From: Rhizobium acidisoli
Lineage (GTDB): Bacteria > Pseudomonadota > Alphaproteobacteria > Rhizobiales > Rhizobiaceae
Reading direction: 5' to 3'
NCBI RefSeq assembly: GCF_002531755.2
Contig: NZ_CP035001.1
Span: 372,001 to 436,000 of the forward strand
Length of the DNA: 64,000 nucleotides
Below, one piece after another: positions 1 through 9,101 of the stretch. How positions within the stretch are numbered: position 1 is the stretch's first letter; each line of letters starts with the position of its first letter. The notes under the pieces are model-generated. The model worked only from the letters and a program-made list of their open reading frames with translations. It had not been told where the DNA came from and did no database searches. Made by a program: the position numbers and the translations under genes.

Positions 1-2
1 CA

Positions 3-146
3 GCCAAGTTCGGTGAGCAAACGCTGCTGAAGCGAGCCGGACAGCCGGCGGAGCTCGCCGGCGCATATGTCCTCCTGGCATCTGAGCTTGGAAGCTATAT
101 GACCGGCGCGGTCATCCCCGTCACAGGTGGCGAGATCATGATTTGA
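3..146 (+). CDS. C-terminal end of a short-chain dehydrogenase/reductase (partial)
   Basis: The window opens inside this gene and shows only its last 47 residues. They match the end of classical SDR enzymes: a [14 protein letters not shown] segment is followed by [17 protein letters not shown], the usual final strand where most SDRs end in a TGG motif. The family are NAD(P)-dependent soluble oxidoreductases; substrate cannot be read from this part. The stop overlaps the TTG start of the downstream patatin-like gene, which suggests an operon. The 5' part lies outside the window, so integrity is unknown. Confidence 0.8.
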   Translation, partial: AKFGEQTLLKRAGQPAELAGAYVLLASELGSYMTGAVIPVTGGEIMI

Positions 147-1158
147 CGGCCATCAACGCCTCATCGGAAGTCTGGCTCTGCCTGTCGGGAGGCAATGCCC
201 TGGGCGCCTACCACGCCGGGGCGTATCGCGCCCTGCACGCAGCGGGCATCCGCCCCGAGCGTGTTGCAGGGACATCGGTCGGCGCGGTCGTCGGCGCGTT
301 GATCGCCGGAAACAAGCCTGAGGACCGGCTAGCGCGTCTGGATGAGTTTTGGCAACTGACCGCCAGCGATGTTGCCATCGCTAATTTCGCCCACCTCTGG
401 GACGGATCAAAGATTGCCTCGTCGCTCGGCACCCTGCTTCACGGTCGACCGCGTTTGTTTCAGCCGTCTCTCGGCTTGTGGTGGCGGCGCCTGAGCGGTC
501 TGCCGTCACCATCCCTATTCGAGCGCTCGGGCATTGGAAGACGGTTACCCGGCTTGTCGATTTCGACTATCTCAACGGCGGAGACGTTCGCCTTGTCGTC
601 AGTGCGACGGATGTCTCGACGGGGGAAGAGCAGGTTTACGACACCTCTCAAATGGAAATCACCATCGACCATCTGATGGCGTCTTCGGCATTTCCCGTGC
701 TTTTCCCGTCCGAGCCGGTGGGTGATCGGCATATGGTTGACGGTGGCCTGGCCGCCAATCTGCCGATCCTTCCGCTGTTTCGGGAGCCGCCGGCCTGCCC
801 CGTCAAGTGTTTGGCCTTCGATCTGGTTCAAGCGAACGGACCCGTGCCGAATACCCTCGACGACGCGGTCCACCGCATGCAGGACCTGTTATTGGCCAAT
901 CAAAGCCAACGGTCGATGGAGTTACTGAAACACCGGGCATCAGGCTGGCCGGTGCCAATCTCCGCACTTCATATCTCCTACAAGGGCGAACGGGAAGTCG
1001 GCGGCAAGATGCTGGAATTTTCCACCGCATCGATGAAGGTACGAACAGACGCGGGAAAGTCCGACGCCGAGATTGCAATGCGATGGCTTGACGAAGCCGG
1101 CCTACCAGGGAGCCACGCCGATCATATCGAAGAGTATGAGTTTGGCGTCTCAGGTTAG
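143..1158 (+). pseudogene. Patatin-like phospholipase, frameshifted
   Basis: Two overlapping frames together make one patatin-like protein of about 335 residues. The first frame (143-676, TTG start) carries the glycine-rich oxyanion motif SGGNALGAYHAG and the nucleophile elbow GTSVG. The second frame (478-1158) carries the catalytic aspartate in VDGGLAANLP and a C-terminal segment typical of bacterial patatin/DUF3734 proteins. Homology passes from one frame to the other near 525 (LFERS in the first, LGHWKTVTRLVDFDYLN in the second), so one indel separates the two halves of the Ser-Asp dyad. Family members hydrolyse acyl esters of phospholipids. It is probably inactive unless the frameshift is a sequencing error. 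Its start overlaps the SDR stop. Confidence 0.85.
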
Positions 1159-1181
1159 GTGTGGGAACGGGGATTGCATTA

Positions 1182-2039
1182 GGGCGCAGTGACGATTTAA
1201 CTATTTGAGCCAGATTGCGATAGCGGCGAGTTTGACGAAGCCCATGAAGTTGGCGAGGAGCTTGTCGTATCTGGTTGCGACGCGTCGAAACTGCTTGAGC
1301 TTGTTGAAGAAGCGTTCGATCTTGTTGCGCTCCTTGTAGAGATCGGCGTCGTAGGGGCGCAGGACTTTCCGGTTACGCTTGGGTGGGATGACGACGTCAA
1401 TTCCGGCCTCATCGATCCTGTCGATGAGATGATCTGCGTCATATCCCTTGTCAGCGATGGTGGCCTTGGCGTCGAAACCCTCGACGAGAGCATGGGCAAA
1501 GGCGATGTCGTTGCGCTGCCCCGGGCTGGCGATCAAACGGACTGGAAGGCCGAGCGCCTCGGTGGCGGCGTGGATTTTGGTGCTCAGCCCGCCCCGAGAC
1601 CGACCCAGGCCCTGGGCATCTGCCCCCCTTTGACCTTACGAGCGCCCGCCGCATGCTGATGCGCCCGCACGACGGTACTGTCGATCATCAGCCATTCGAG
1701 GTCGGCTTCGCGGGCCAAAACCGAAAGCATCTCGTCAAGGACGCCAATTTCGATCCAACGGTAATAACGTCGTTTCACCGAGCGGTAATCGCCGAGCCGT
1801 TCCGGCAGGTCACGCCAGCGACCACCGGAGCGGGCCATCCACAACAGCGCCTCCAGGAACAGCCGGTTGTTCGTGCGCGGACCGCGCTTGCCTTTCGTGC
1901 CGCCTGGCACAAATCTTTTGATCCGTTCCCACTGATCATCCCGAAGCGCATCGCAATCCATGGCCAATCTCCAAAATTAGCCTTGAATCTGATTTGCTCC
2001 GCCCCGGGAATCCTAAATCGTTAAATCGTCACCGCGCCC
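1182..2039 (-). mobile_element. IS5-family (IS427-group) insertion sequence, copy 1
   Basis: This is an 858-bp element bounded by inverted repeats that begin GGGCGCAGTGACGATTTAAC at the left and, read inward, GGGCGCGGTGACGATTTAAC at the right, with one mismatch. It is flanked on both sides by TA (1180-1181 and 2040-2041), the target duplication expected for IS427-group elements. It encodes a two-frame transposase on the minus strand. A second copy at 11725-12583 differs at only a few positions. The insertion lies 23 bp after the patatin-like gene and 38 bp before the DUF4334 gene, so it may have displaced the latter's promoter. Confidence 0.93.
1201..1967 (-). CDS. IS427-group transposase made by frameshifting (orfA + orfB)
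   Basis: OrfA (1967-1584) encodes 127 residues with the N-terminal DNA-binding part and the first catalytic aspartate in MIDSTVVRAHQHAAG. The second frame (ending at 1201) carries the second aspartate in ADKGYDAD and the glutamate in ERNKIERFFNKLKQFRR, completing a DDE triad. The frames join near 1622-1631, where the coding strand reads AAAGGGGGGC, a classic slippery run, so the full transposase probably arises by programmed frameshifting. The start context is a plain ATG at 1967, and both copies retain the slippery run and both frames. It is probably functional. Confidence 0.9.
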
Positions 2040-2077
2040 TAATAAACCTAGAAATCTCTTTCAGCGAAGGGCTCCAC

Positions 2078-2623
2078 GTGACCGAGTTAGTGGCAAGTGA
2101 TTCAGGTAAGATTGATCAGGCTTCTGCCGCCGCCTGGTTCCGCACGCTTCCCCCCGTGCTCCCTACGGAGATGGTTGGTATTTGGCGAGGAGAGGGCATT
2201 TCATCAGGTCATCCGTTGGATGGCGTCCTGGAGAACTTAAACTGGTTCGGTAAACGATTCCACGCCGATTTCCGGGCCGACGCCCTCCTGTTCCAGTGGC
2301 AACCGGGCCGTCTAGTTCCAATCGAACCGTCAGTCTTTCCGATCAGACTCGTTCTTCGCTTCGCAAGCTTCGGTAGGACGTTTATCGCAAGGAACTGGTT
2401 CTCCTACCTCGAGAGAGCCTTCCGCGCTAAGGGGCCAACGGCGACTGTCAAACTACGCTCTGTCGATTTCAATGAGACAGCGGCAATGGTGTATGACCGC
2501 CAGCCGATCGTCGATTACTTCCGTCGGATCGATGACAACGAAGTGGCGGGCATGATGGTGGTTAAAGGCGACGACCGGTGTTACTTCTTCCGCCTTCACC
2601 GCGTCGACAATGCGGGATGGTGA
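2078..2623 (+). CDS. DUF4334/GXWXG-domain protein
   Basis: This 181-residue protein has an N-terminal GXWXG motif (GIWRG, followed by GHPLDGVLENLNWFGKRFH) and a C-terminal DUF4334 region (AMVYDRQPIVDYFRRIDDNEVAGMMVVKG...YFFRL). Proteins of this architecture are small soluble bacterial proteins of unknown function. The GTG at 2078 was chosen because GAAGGG lies about 8 bases upstream. Reading further upstream would enter the IS element, which ends at 2039. The original promoter was therefore probably separated from the gene, and any expression may depend on the IS end. Confidence 0.78.
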   Translation: MTELVASDSGKIDQASAAAWFRTLPPVLPTEMVGIWRGEGISSGHPLDGVLENLNWFGKRFHADFRADALLFQWQPGRLVPIEPSVFPIRLVLRFASFGRTFIARNWFSYLERAFRAKGPTATVKLRSVDFNETAAMVYDRQPIVDYFRRIDDNEVAGMMVVKGDDRCYFFRLHRVDNAGW

Positions 2624-2766
2624 TGTTCGTTTGCGTTAAACAAAATTTGTCACTTCGCGGGGTCGCCAACTTGCTCTGGTTGCAGCCCGTCCATTCCGGG
2701 TTACTCCCTGATTACCAGGGCCGCCGGTTCATTCCACCTTGGCAGCGCAAATGAGCACGCGGCTAG

Positions 2767-3198
2767 ATGATGTTGGGTTATCATGCGTCCCACGAGCAGT
2801 TCTCCCCGAGCGAGCTGCTAAATTATGTGAAGGCCGCAGAAACGGCCGGCTTCCACGCAATCATGACGTCGGACCATATCGCGCCCTGGAGCAAGCGGCA
2901 GGCGAACGCCGGCAACAATTGGGCGTGGCTCGGAGCGGCGATGATGGCCACTTCCCTTCCATTTGGAAGCCTGGCTATTCCGGGAGGATGGCGATATCAC
3001 CCTGCCGTTCTCGCACATCTGGTCGCGACGCTTGCCGAGATGTTCCCCGGCCGCCTACGCTGGATCGCGGCTGGCAGTGGCGAAGCGTTGAACGAGCATG
3101 TTGTAGGACAAGGCTGGCCCGACAAGGCCGAGCGCAATGATCGGCTCCTGGCCGGCACGAACATCATTCGGGCGCTCATGCGTGGCGAGGATCAATAA
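2767..3198 (+). pseudogene. LLM-class flavin oxidoreductase, C-terminally truncated
   Basis: The 143 residues match the N-terminal half of luciferase-like monooxygenases of the F420/FMN type (about 300-330 residues): MLGYHASHEQFSPSELL, TSDHIAPWSKRQ, YHPAVLAHLVATLAEMFPGR and AAGSGEALNEHV. After RALMRGEDQ the frame stops and no family-like sequence was found in the next 300 bases in any frame. The second half of the TIM barrel is missing, so the product is unlikely to be an enzyme. The start is ATG-ATG at 2764-2769; no strong ribosome site is evident. Confidence 0.75.
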
Positions 3199-3220
3199 CG
3201 TTCGATCGGGAGCGCGTTTG

Positions 3221-3355
3221 ATGGTCTACGAGTGGGATACGCGAAGGGCTCGCAGAGCTTACATCTTGAAAATCCTTGCTGCCTCGGTCGCGGCAACTGT
3301 CGTCGCCAGCTTTCCCGCTTTGCTGCTCGTCAAAACGATGGCGCTTGGCAACTGA
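3221..3355 (+). CDS. Small putative membrane protein (44 aa)
   Basis: A 44-residue reading frame starts at ATG 3221 with a charged N-terminus (MVYEWDTRRARRAY) followed by one hydrophobic segment of about 20 residues (ILAASVAATVVASFPALLLV). The plan, basic residues then a single membrane helix, fits a short bitopic inner-membrane protein. It follows the truncated LLM gene by 22 bp. No function is recognised. Its reality rests only on this pattern. Confidence 0.4.
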   Translation: MVYEWDTRRARRAYILKILAASVAATVVASFPALLLVKTMALGN

Positions 3356-3504
3356 TCTCGCCCGCGACTCCGTTCATTGGATCCGCGGCGCAAGATCATA
3401 AAGATCTTTCCTGATGGTGGTTGCAGCCACGCCGGCCTGCCCCATCGTGTGACTGATTTGCTCCAGGCCGACCACCATGTTTGCTGCGGCTGCGCGCGCT
3501 CGCC

Positions 3505-4383
3505 TTAAGGCTGTTCGCTCATCAGGTTCGGTATCAGGTCGGGAATTTCACGGGCGAGAAATCCGAGGGGTCCGACCTTCATTGCCAGTTGCGAGCCTGC
3601 TTCGCCGTGAAGAAAAACACCCCACATGGCGGCGGCCACTGGTTCCGCGCCACGCGCCGCTAGTCCAGCCACGAGCCCGGCGAGAACATCACCAGAGCCG
3701 GAGGTCGCTAACCCGACGCCGCCGCCTTCGTAGCGCCAGATCCCTTCCGGTGCGGTTATGATCGTCTGGCTGCCCTTCATGATGACGATAAGGCCGAACT
3801 CCTCCGTCAGGCGTGAAGCCGCCAACGTAGGATCGGTCTCGACGGCCGCTTTGTCTACGCCCAACAGGTTCGCCATCTCTCCCGCGTGAGGGGTGATGAT
3901 GACCCGGCCGGTACGCCTGTGAAGGCTCTCGCCGAGCTCGGTAATCCGCGGCAGGGCACCGGCGTCGACGACAATGACTGCTTCGCCGGTGCGATCGAGT
4001 AAAGATTTAAGGATCTCGTGGCCATCGGCCTCTTCCACCATTCCCGGTCCAACGAGCAAAGCGTGCGCGCTATCCCACCGTGACGCCATGGACGCAACCG
4101 GGCTACATAGCAGTCCGCCAGCTGGCGTCTCCGGCACGTCGATGACCAATGCCTCGGGCATCGCCACGGCCAAAGCGCCGGCGCGGCTTTCGACGGTGAC
4201 AATCTGAAGCTTTCCAGCACCGGCCCGCATGGCGCCCAGTGCGGCCAGGAGAACGGCTCCCGGAACTTCTCTGCTGCCGCCGATGATGCACACCCGTCCC
4301 CGTTCTTCCTTGCTGCCTTCCGCAGGTTGCGGCAGCGGCAGAGATTCAAGAAATTGTGCATCGATGATCTGCATGCTCATCAT
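3505..4383 (-). CDS. nnrD: ADP/ATP-dependent NAD(P)H-hydrate dehydratase
   Basis: The 292-residue protein matches the stand-alone YjeF C-terminal/NnrD family, which dehydrates damaged NADHX and NADPHX back to NAD(P)H with ATP or ADP. Visible motifs are the nucleotide-binding GRVCIIGGSREVPGAVLLAALGAMRAGAGK at the N-terminus, VVDAGAL, ITPHAGEMANLLG, IMKGSQTIITAP, and the catalytic/phosphate motif ATSGSGDVLAGLVAGL. Length is normal for the single-domain form; no N-terminal epimerase domain is present. The ATG at 4383 overlaps the TGA of the upstream histidine phosphatase by 4 bases, so the two are cotranscribed and translationally coupled. Confidence 0.9.
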   Translation of the reverse strand: MMSMQIIDAQFLESLPLPQPAEGSKEERGRVCIIGGSREVPGAVLLAALGAMRAGAGKLQIVTVESRAGALAVAMPEALVIDVPETPAGGLLCSPVASMASRWDSAHALLVGPGMVEEADGHEILKSLLDRTGEAVIVVDAGALPRITELGESLHRRTGRVIITPHAGEMANLLGVDKAAVETDPTLAASRLTEEFGLIVIMKGSQTIITAPEGIWRYEGGGVGLATSGSGDVLAGLVAGLAARGAEPVAAAMWGVFLHGEAGSQLAMKVGPLGFLAREIPDLIPNLMSEQP

Positions 4384-5141
4384 CGAGCAGCCACGTTGGC
4401 ATCTTTTTGAGCAGTCACCGGCGCTCCCGCTTCGATAAGCGGCGCGACAAAGTTATACCGTGTCAGGACCAGGCCGCCTCCGACCTCCTTGCCGGCGTTG
4501 GCGACGTATTCGGTCACACCACAGTTCACCACGTCGCCTTCCCGATCGATCTCCAGGATCTGCTCCTCGGAGAGATTCTCGATGATGTAACGCATGCACA
4601 AGACGACAACCTGATGAGCAACGATGAGGACGCGTTGATCGGCGTAATGAAGGCTGATCGTATCGAGCATGCTTCGCAGCCGCAAAATGACGTCGCACCA
4701 GCTCTCACCGGCCGGCGGCCGATGATAGAACTTTCCCAGTATTCGCCGGAACTCTGCCTGATCCGGGTGCAGCTCCTCGATGCCCCGCCGAGTCAGCCGA
4801 TCCAGAACTCCGAACTCTTTTTCTCGCAGCCGCTCGTCGATGCTGACGGAAAGGCCCTCCGAAGGCGAAAGATGCTGGGCGATTGTTTCCGCGGTTCGAA
4901 CGGCCCGTTTGTACGGCGATGCCAAAATGACTTTGGGCTGTTCCGATAAAGTCAGGTCGCTGAACCATGCCGCCAAGGCGTCAGACTGCTGTTGGCCAAG
5001 CGCACTCAAGGGGACGTCGACATCTCGTCCTCCGATCTCTATGCGGGCATGGCCTGCAAGGTCGGCGGCGTCCCGGGCGACGTTGCCGGCGCTTTCACCG
5101 TGGCGCACGATCCAGATTTGTTTTGGCCAGTTTTGCTTCAT
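4380..5141 (-). CDS. Histidine phosphatase (phosphoglycerate mutase-like) family protein
   Basis: This 253-residue protein carries the family signature at the N-terminus, IWIVRHGESAGNVA, with the phosphohistidine in RHGE. It also has ASPYKRAVRTAETI (second phosphate-binding arginine) and VLIVAHQVVVLCMRYI, the C-terminal histidine region. These enzymes transfer or remove phosphate from small metabolites or proteins; the substrate cannot be told from sequence. A GGGAGCGAG ribosome site precedes the ATG at 5141. It is the first gene of a two-gene operon with nnrD, hinting at a role in metabolite repair or stress. Confidence 0.85.
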   Translation of the reverse strand: MKQNWPKQIWIVRHGESAGNVARDAADLAGHARIEIGGRDVDVPLSALGQQQSDALAAWFSDLTLSEQPKVILASPYKRAVRTAETIAQHLSPSEGLSVSIDERLREKEFGVLDRLTRRGIEELHPDQAEFRRILGKFYHRPPAGESWCDVILRLRSMLDTISLHYADQRVLIVAHQVVVLCMRYIIENLSEEQILEIDREGDVVNCGVTEYVANAGKEVGGGLVLTRYNFVAPLIEAGAPVTAQKDANVAAR

Positions 5142-5242
5142 CTCGCTCCCGCTCTTCTATTCCTGCTTATCAGGTGCTGTGAAGCGGCCTCCATGGGCAA
5201 AGGCGCCGCGTCTCAGCCTGCGGAAAACCAAATTTTGCCCAG

Positions 5243-6630
5243 TTAGTTCCTGCGCCCGGTCATGCACTGGTGAACGAATGAGCTGTTAGCCTCAATACTC
5301 TCCGGCTCCGCAGTAGAGCGGTTAGGAGCGCCGGGACCGTCATCGGCTCCCTCAGCCGTCTCGTCGATGATCCGCGCGCCGCGTTGCCGCGTGAGGTACC
5401 GCCCTACCCACTGGATGGCGACAAGAAGGCGCTTCTCGAAGTTGATCAGGAGGTCGACATGGACAAGCGCCCAAAGCAGCCAGGCCGCCCTGCCTTTCAA
5501 CGTCCATTTTCCAAAGTCGAAGACGGCGGCATTCCGACGGATCACCGCGGTACTACCGCGATTCTTGAATTTGAAACCTGAAACGGCTTTGCCCATTCGC
5601 AGGCTTTTCCGAGATATGTGCCTTGCTGCTTGGCGACCTGCGCTAGACCTGGCAGGAGCTTCCCGTCCGCCCCGGTGAGCGCAGATGTGTCTCCAATGGC
5701 GTAGATGTCATCGAACCCCAGGACACGAGATGATCATCGACAGGGATCCGTCCACCCGCCAGTCCGAGTATCCCGAGCCATGAATGGGCGGGGGACGCCT
5801 TGACGCCCGCGCCCCATATGATCGATCCGGCGGGAACGAACTCACCTTCGATCTCGGCCCCATCCTCGCGAATATCCATCACCCGCCTGCCCGTGCGGAC
5901 CTCGACGCCGATATTCTCGAGATAGGACTTGGCGTATGCAGAAAGATGTTCGGGAAAGGCGGCGAGTATCCGTGGTCCCGCCTCCACGAGTACCACTTTC
6001 AGATTGTCGGGCTGGAGGTCCCGAAAGTCGCGGCTGATCATGAAGCGACCGAGTTCGGAGATGGCGCCGGCCATTTCGACGCCCGTTGGTCCACCGCCGA
6101 TGACAATGCTGGTGAGCAATGCCTGTTTCTCTGGCTCGCTCTTCGCTCACGCTACTTTTTCGAAGGCCAGAAGCAGCCGATGACGGATATGCCGCGCCTC
6201 ATGAATGCTTTTTAGCCCGGGCGCGAACTGCCGCCATTCATCATGGCCGAAATAGTTGTAATCGGAGCCGGTGGCGATGACGAGCTTGTCGTAGGAAAGC
6301 GGGTCGCCATCAGAAAGTGACACCTTGTGCAACCGCGGGTCAATTCCGACGACCTCTGCCATGATCAAGTTGATGTTCTTGAAACTGGCAAGCGTTTTGC
6401 GAATCGGTTCGGCAATGTCCGCCGGCGACAGGGCGGCGGTCGCCACTTGATACAGCAGCGGCTGGAAGAGGGTGTGATTGCGGCGGTCAACGACCGTGAC
6501 ATCATTATCCTGGGGCGTTGCTCAGTTCCATGGCACAGGCCAGGCCGCCGAAACCGCCGCCGACGATGACGACATGGCGGGAGGCACGGTGTACGGCATC
6601 AAGGCCATTTCGGTCAGGATACGCAGTCAT
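5243..6630 (-). pseudogene. Type II NADH dehydrogenase (ndh-like), multiply disrupted
   Basis: Successive frames assemble into one flavoprotein NADH:quinone oxidoreductase of normal length. The start at 6630 reads MTAYPDRNGLDA, followed by the FAD fold HVVIVGGGFGGL; then TVVDRRNHTLFQPLLYQVAT; the NADH fold SIVIGGGPTGVEMAG; IYAIGDTSA; and the membrane-binding C-terminus AAWLLWALVHVDLLINFEKR. At least four lesions are visible: a frameshift near 6510, an in-frame TGA at 6147-6149, and frameshifts near 5725 and 5608. The gene is dead. Related intact enzymes feed electrons from NADH to quinone without pumping protons. Confidence 0.88.
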
Positions 6631-6680
6631 GGATGGGCTCCCTAGATCGCTAGGGACAGGTCGCGCGCTCGACGGGCGCT

Positions 6681-6842
6681 TCATGTCGGCAGGCCAAAGC
6701 ACCGCAATGAGAGTAGGTGCTCAAGCGTGAGGTTTGGGCCGAAGAGAAGAAACGACCACACCGGTCGGGTCGCGAAGACAAGACCAAGACCGAACGCGGC
6801 CCAGATCATTGCCGTGCGGAGTTCACGAAGCACCTCAGACAT
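6681..6842 (-). CDS. Small putative membrane protein coupled to the DUF2243 gene (53 aa)
   Basis: The start ATG at 6842 overlaps the stop of the DUF2243 gene within the string ATGTCTGA, an arrangement typical of translational coupling. The 53 residues hold one hydrophobic stretch (AMIWAAFGLGLVFATRPVWSFLLFG) and a short charged N-terminus (MSEVLRELRT). No family is recognised. It could be an accessory subunit of the DUF2243 protein or the eroded start of a larger membrane gene; its tail lies 51 bp upstream of the ndh pseudogene start. Confidence 0.45.
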   Translation of the reverse strand: MSEVLRELRTAMIWAAFGLGLVFATRPVWSFLLFGPNLTLEHLLSLRCFGLPT

Positions 6843-7317
6843 GTCGTCGCCTCATGATCATTACGCCGATGGCGACCATCGCCCCCCCCCAGGCAAGGAA
6901 GCCGAGGTCCCAGAAGAGCAACTCTCCGCGAGGAACGGTTTCGTTGACGTGGTGGAGGCCGAGAACCTGATGATCGACAATGCCTTCGATCAGGTTGAAT
7001 GCTCCGAAGCCGATGAGCATTGTCGCGACGAGGTCGGCCGTCGACCAGCGGAAATGGCCGAGGCGACCGGACCGCCAAAGGATGAAGAGACCGGCGAGCA
7101 CGAAGACGTAGGCACCAGAATGGAAGACGCCGTCCCAGAAGGTGTTCAGTTCAAGGTTCTCGATCGATGTGATCGGGTACCAGGAACTGAGCATATGATG
7201 CCACTGCAAAAGCTGGTGAAGAACAATGCCGTCGAAGAAGCCTCCGAGTCCGAGGCCCAAGAGCAGGCCGGCGGACAGTGGTAAGCTTCGTGCGGGCCGC
7301 CGCTCCAATCCTATCAT
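6835..7317 (-). CDS. DUF2243 family membrane protein
   Basis: The 160-residue protein is a clear DUF2243 member: GGFFDGIVLHQLLQWHHMLS near the N-terminus, then FHSGAYVFVLAGLFILW, LIGFGAFNLIEGIVDHQVLGLHHVNE, and a final LLFWDLGFLAWGGAMVAIGVMI helix. Four membrane segments are evident, with histidines conserved near the membrane face (VLHQLLQWHH, VDHQVLGLHH), which could bind metal or haem; that is inference. Function of the family is unknown. It overlaps the DUF982 gene upstream (ATGA at 7314-7317) and a 53-aa ORF downstream, forming a tight operon. Confidence 0.88.
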   Translation of the reverse strand: MIGLERRPARSLPLSAGLLLGLGLGGFFDGIVLHQLLQWHHMLSSWYPITSIENLELNTFWDGVFHSGAYVFVLAGLFILWRSGRLGHFRWSTADLVATMLIGFGAFNLIEGIVDHQVLGLHHVNETVPRGELLFWDLGFLAWGGAMVAIGVMIMRRRHV

Positions 7318-7574
7318 CCCAGCACCCTAGCCGAGACTGCCGCTTCCACGAAAGCCTCGCGGGCAAGCTCCGGGCTGCCGCGCTTCGCGATCGCGTCGAC
7401 GCAGCGGCGCTTGGCGACGGCGTATCCCGCTTGACTGGTCGAGGGCCAGCGATGGAGAAGCGCCGCCAATGCCGCGTCCGGCCCGTCAATACGTTCCCGC
7501 ATGCCGTCGCCGATCCGGACGAAGACGGGCGATTGCCAGGTGACGTGGAAATCGACGTCGATGACCTTGTCCAT
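7314..7574 (-). CDS. DUF982 domain protein
   Basis: The 86-residue protein matches DUF982, a small soluble family abundant in rhizobia: PVFVRIGDGMRERIDGPDAALAALLHRWP, then YAVAKRRCVDAIAKRGSPELAREAFVEAA. The ATG at 7574 follows a strong GGAGG ribosome site 6 bases upstream; a longer in-frame extension upstream lacks support. The TGA overlaps the ATG of the DUF2243 gene. No biochemical function is established for the family. Confidence 0.85.
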   Translation of the reverse strand: MDKVIDVDFHVTWQSPVFVRIGDGMRERIDGPDAALAALLHRWPSTSQAGYAVAKRRCVDAIAKRGSPELAREAFVEAAVSARVLG

Positions 7575-7896
7575 TAAGGACCTCCATTCGTTTCGTCCCG
7601 ACAAACCAGCGCAGGGGACGCGAGTTCCCTTGCCTCCGATTTGAGTGCGCAACCGAACGCGCCGCACAATTGCGCGACGCCACCTAACGAAGCTTGTTGG
7701 TTGGGAGGCTGGACCGCAGTGCTCTACGTTGTAGGTCCGAAGCACCTTGCTCCGGAATTTAATGGACGCGACGATGGCAGATCTATCGCAGCGGTGAGCT
7801 CTCACGCCTGGATGGGAGTCCAACCGACGGCTCAGCAGTTCCAAGACGGCCGCCTTGAAGGGGTTCGAACCGTCGACCCATAGATTATTGGTATGT
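7575..7896. other. Intergenic stretch between the DUF982 and Fic genes
   Basis: No convincing gene is seen in these 322 bases. They contain the promoter side of the DUF982 operon, including a GGAGG next to its start, and the 3' side of the fic-like gene. A tRNA T-arm-like string GGGTTCGAACC lies at 7860-7870, but its flanks do not fold into a tRNA. Confidence 0.6.
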
Positions 7897-9078
7897 TCAC
7901 GCGGTTGGGGGCAAAGGATCAGTGCCTTCGCTAAGGATCGCGAGATACCGCCGGTAGCTAAAAACGCGACCTCGCTTGCGGCCAGTGACCTCCTCAACTA
8001 CACCGAAACGCTCCAGGTCTGTAAGTGCCGCATTGATGGTGGGCGCGGAAAGGCCTGTCTGTTGAACGAGCTGATTGGCCGTCATAAACGGATTTTGCTG
8101 AAAAAGGTCGTGGATCCGAAGCGCCGAGCCCGCTCGGTCGCTTTCGGATGTGATGCGCTCGCGGTCTTCCTTAAATACGTCGACGATCTGGGTCGCCGCG
8201 TGAAACGCCTGGTTGGCGGTATCGGCAACGCCAGTGAGAAAGAAGTCGAGCCAGGCTTCCCAATTGCCTTGTTCGCGAACCTCCTGAAGCAGTCGATAAT
8301 ATTCCGTCCGATGGGCCTTCAGATAGAGACTCAGGTAGAGAAGCGGCTTACGCAGAACCCCGTTCGTGCAAAGATACAACGTGACAAGGAGGCGACCGAT
8401 TCGCCCGTTGCCATCTAAGAATGGATGGATCGTCTCGAATTGGACGTGGAGAAGGCCAGCCTTAATTAGTGCCGGTAGTCTCGACCGATCTTCATGCATG
8501 AACCGCTCAAGGGCATCCAGGCAGGCGTCCATTTCCGTGACAGGCGGTGGGACGAAGAGGGCGTTGCCAGGCCGCGTCCCGCCAATCCAATTTTGCGAAC
8601 GCCGGAATTCTCCCGGATTTTTGGTGCCACCACGCCCACTGTGCAGCAATCGCGCATGCATTTCGCGGATCAAACGCAGCGACATCGGCAGCGCTTCTAG
8701 TCGCTCCAAACCATACATCATGGCATCGACGTAATTAGAAACTTCGCGGATATCGTCGATGGGCTGTCCTGCCTGGGCTTCGGTCTCAAAACGCAGGAGA
8801 TCGGATAGGGTCGACTGCGTCCCTTCGATTTGCGAAGATAGAACAGCCTCTTTCCTGACATACATATAAAGGAAGAGTTCCTGACGAGGAAGCAGCATCG
8901 TGATGCCATCTAGCCGTCCGAGAGCTCGCTCTGCCAAGCTAAGGCGTTCCAAGAGTGAAAGCACGTCAATGGCAGGTAGCGGCGGCAACGCAGGTGGTAT
9001 GAATGCCCGCACTGTTTCGCCGGCAACTGATGTTTCGACAAAGCGGCCCCGCCGCTGATTGGGTTCGGAATCAGACAT
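7897..9078 (-). CDS. Fic family protein with C-terminal winged helix
   Basis: The 393-residue protein has the Fic active-site motif HPFLDGNGRIGR near residue 217, where the histidine transfers AMP (or another group) to target hydroxyls. An inhibitory motif SSQIEGT near residue 82 makes it a class II, N-terminally self-inhibited Fic protein. The last ~80 residues (SALRIHDLFQQNPFMTANQLVQQTGLSAPTINAALTDLERFGVVEEVTG) form a winged helix-turn-helix, as in Fic proteins that also act as repressors. Three AT-rich half sites lie just upstream (9102-9165) and could be its own operator. No separate antitoxin gene is present. Confidence 0.9.
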   Translation of the reverse strand: MSDSEPNQRRGRFVETSVAGETVRAFIPPALPPLPAIDVLSLLERLSLAERALGRLDGITMLLPRQELFLYMYVRKEAVLSSQIEGTQSTLSDLLRFETEAQAGQPIDDIREVSNYVDAMMYGLERLEALPMSLRLIREMHARLLHSGRGGTKNPGEFRRSQNWIGGTRPGNALFVPPPVTEMDACLDALERFMHEDRSRLPALIKAGLLHVQFETIHPFLDGNGRIGRLLVTLYLCTNGVLRKPLLYLSLYLKAHRTEYYRLLQEVREQGNWEAWLDFFLTGVADTANQAFHAATQIVDVFKEDRERITSESDRAGSALRIHDLFQQNPFMTANQLVQQTGLSAPTINAALTDLERFGVVEEVTGRKRGRVFSYRRYLAILSEGTDPLPPTA

Positions 9079-9101
9079 GACGCGAGTATGGGTTTCAGCC
9101 G

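Noticed and set aside
7851..7900. tRNA gene suggested by GGGTTCGAACC
   Set aside because: The T-stem does not pair and no acceptor, D-arm or anticodon stem fits on either strand.
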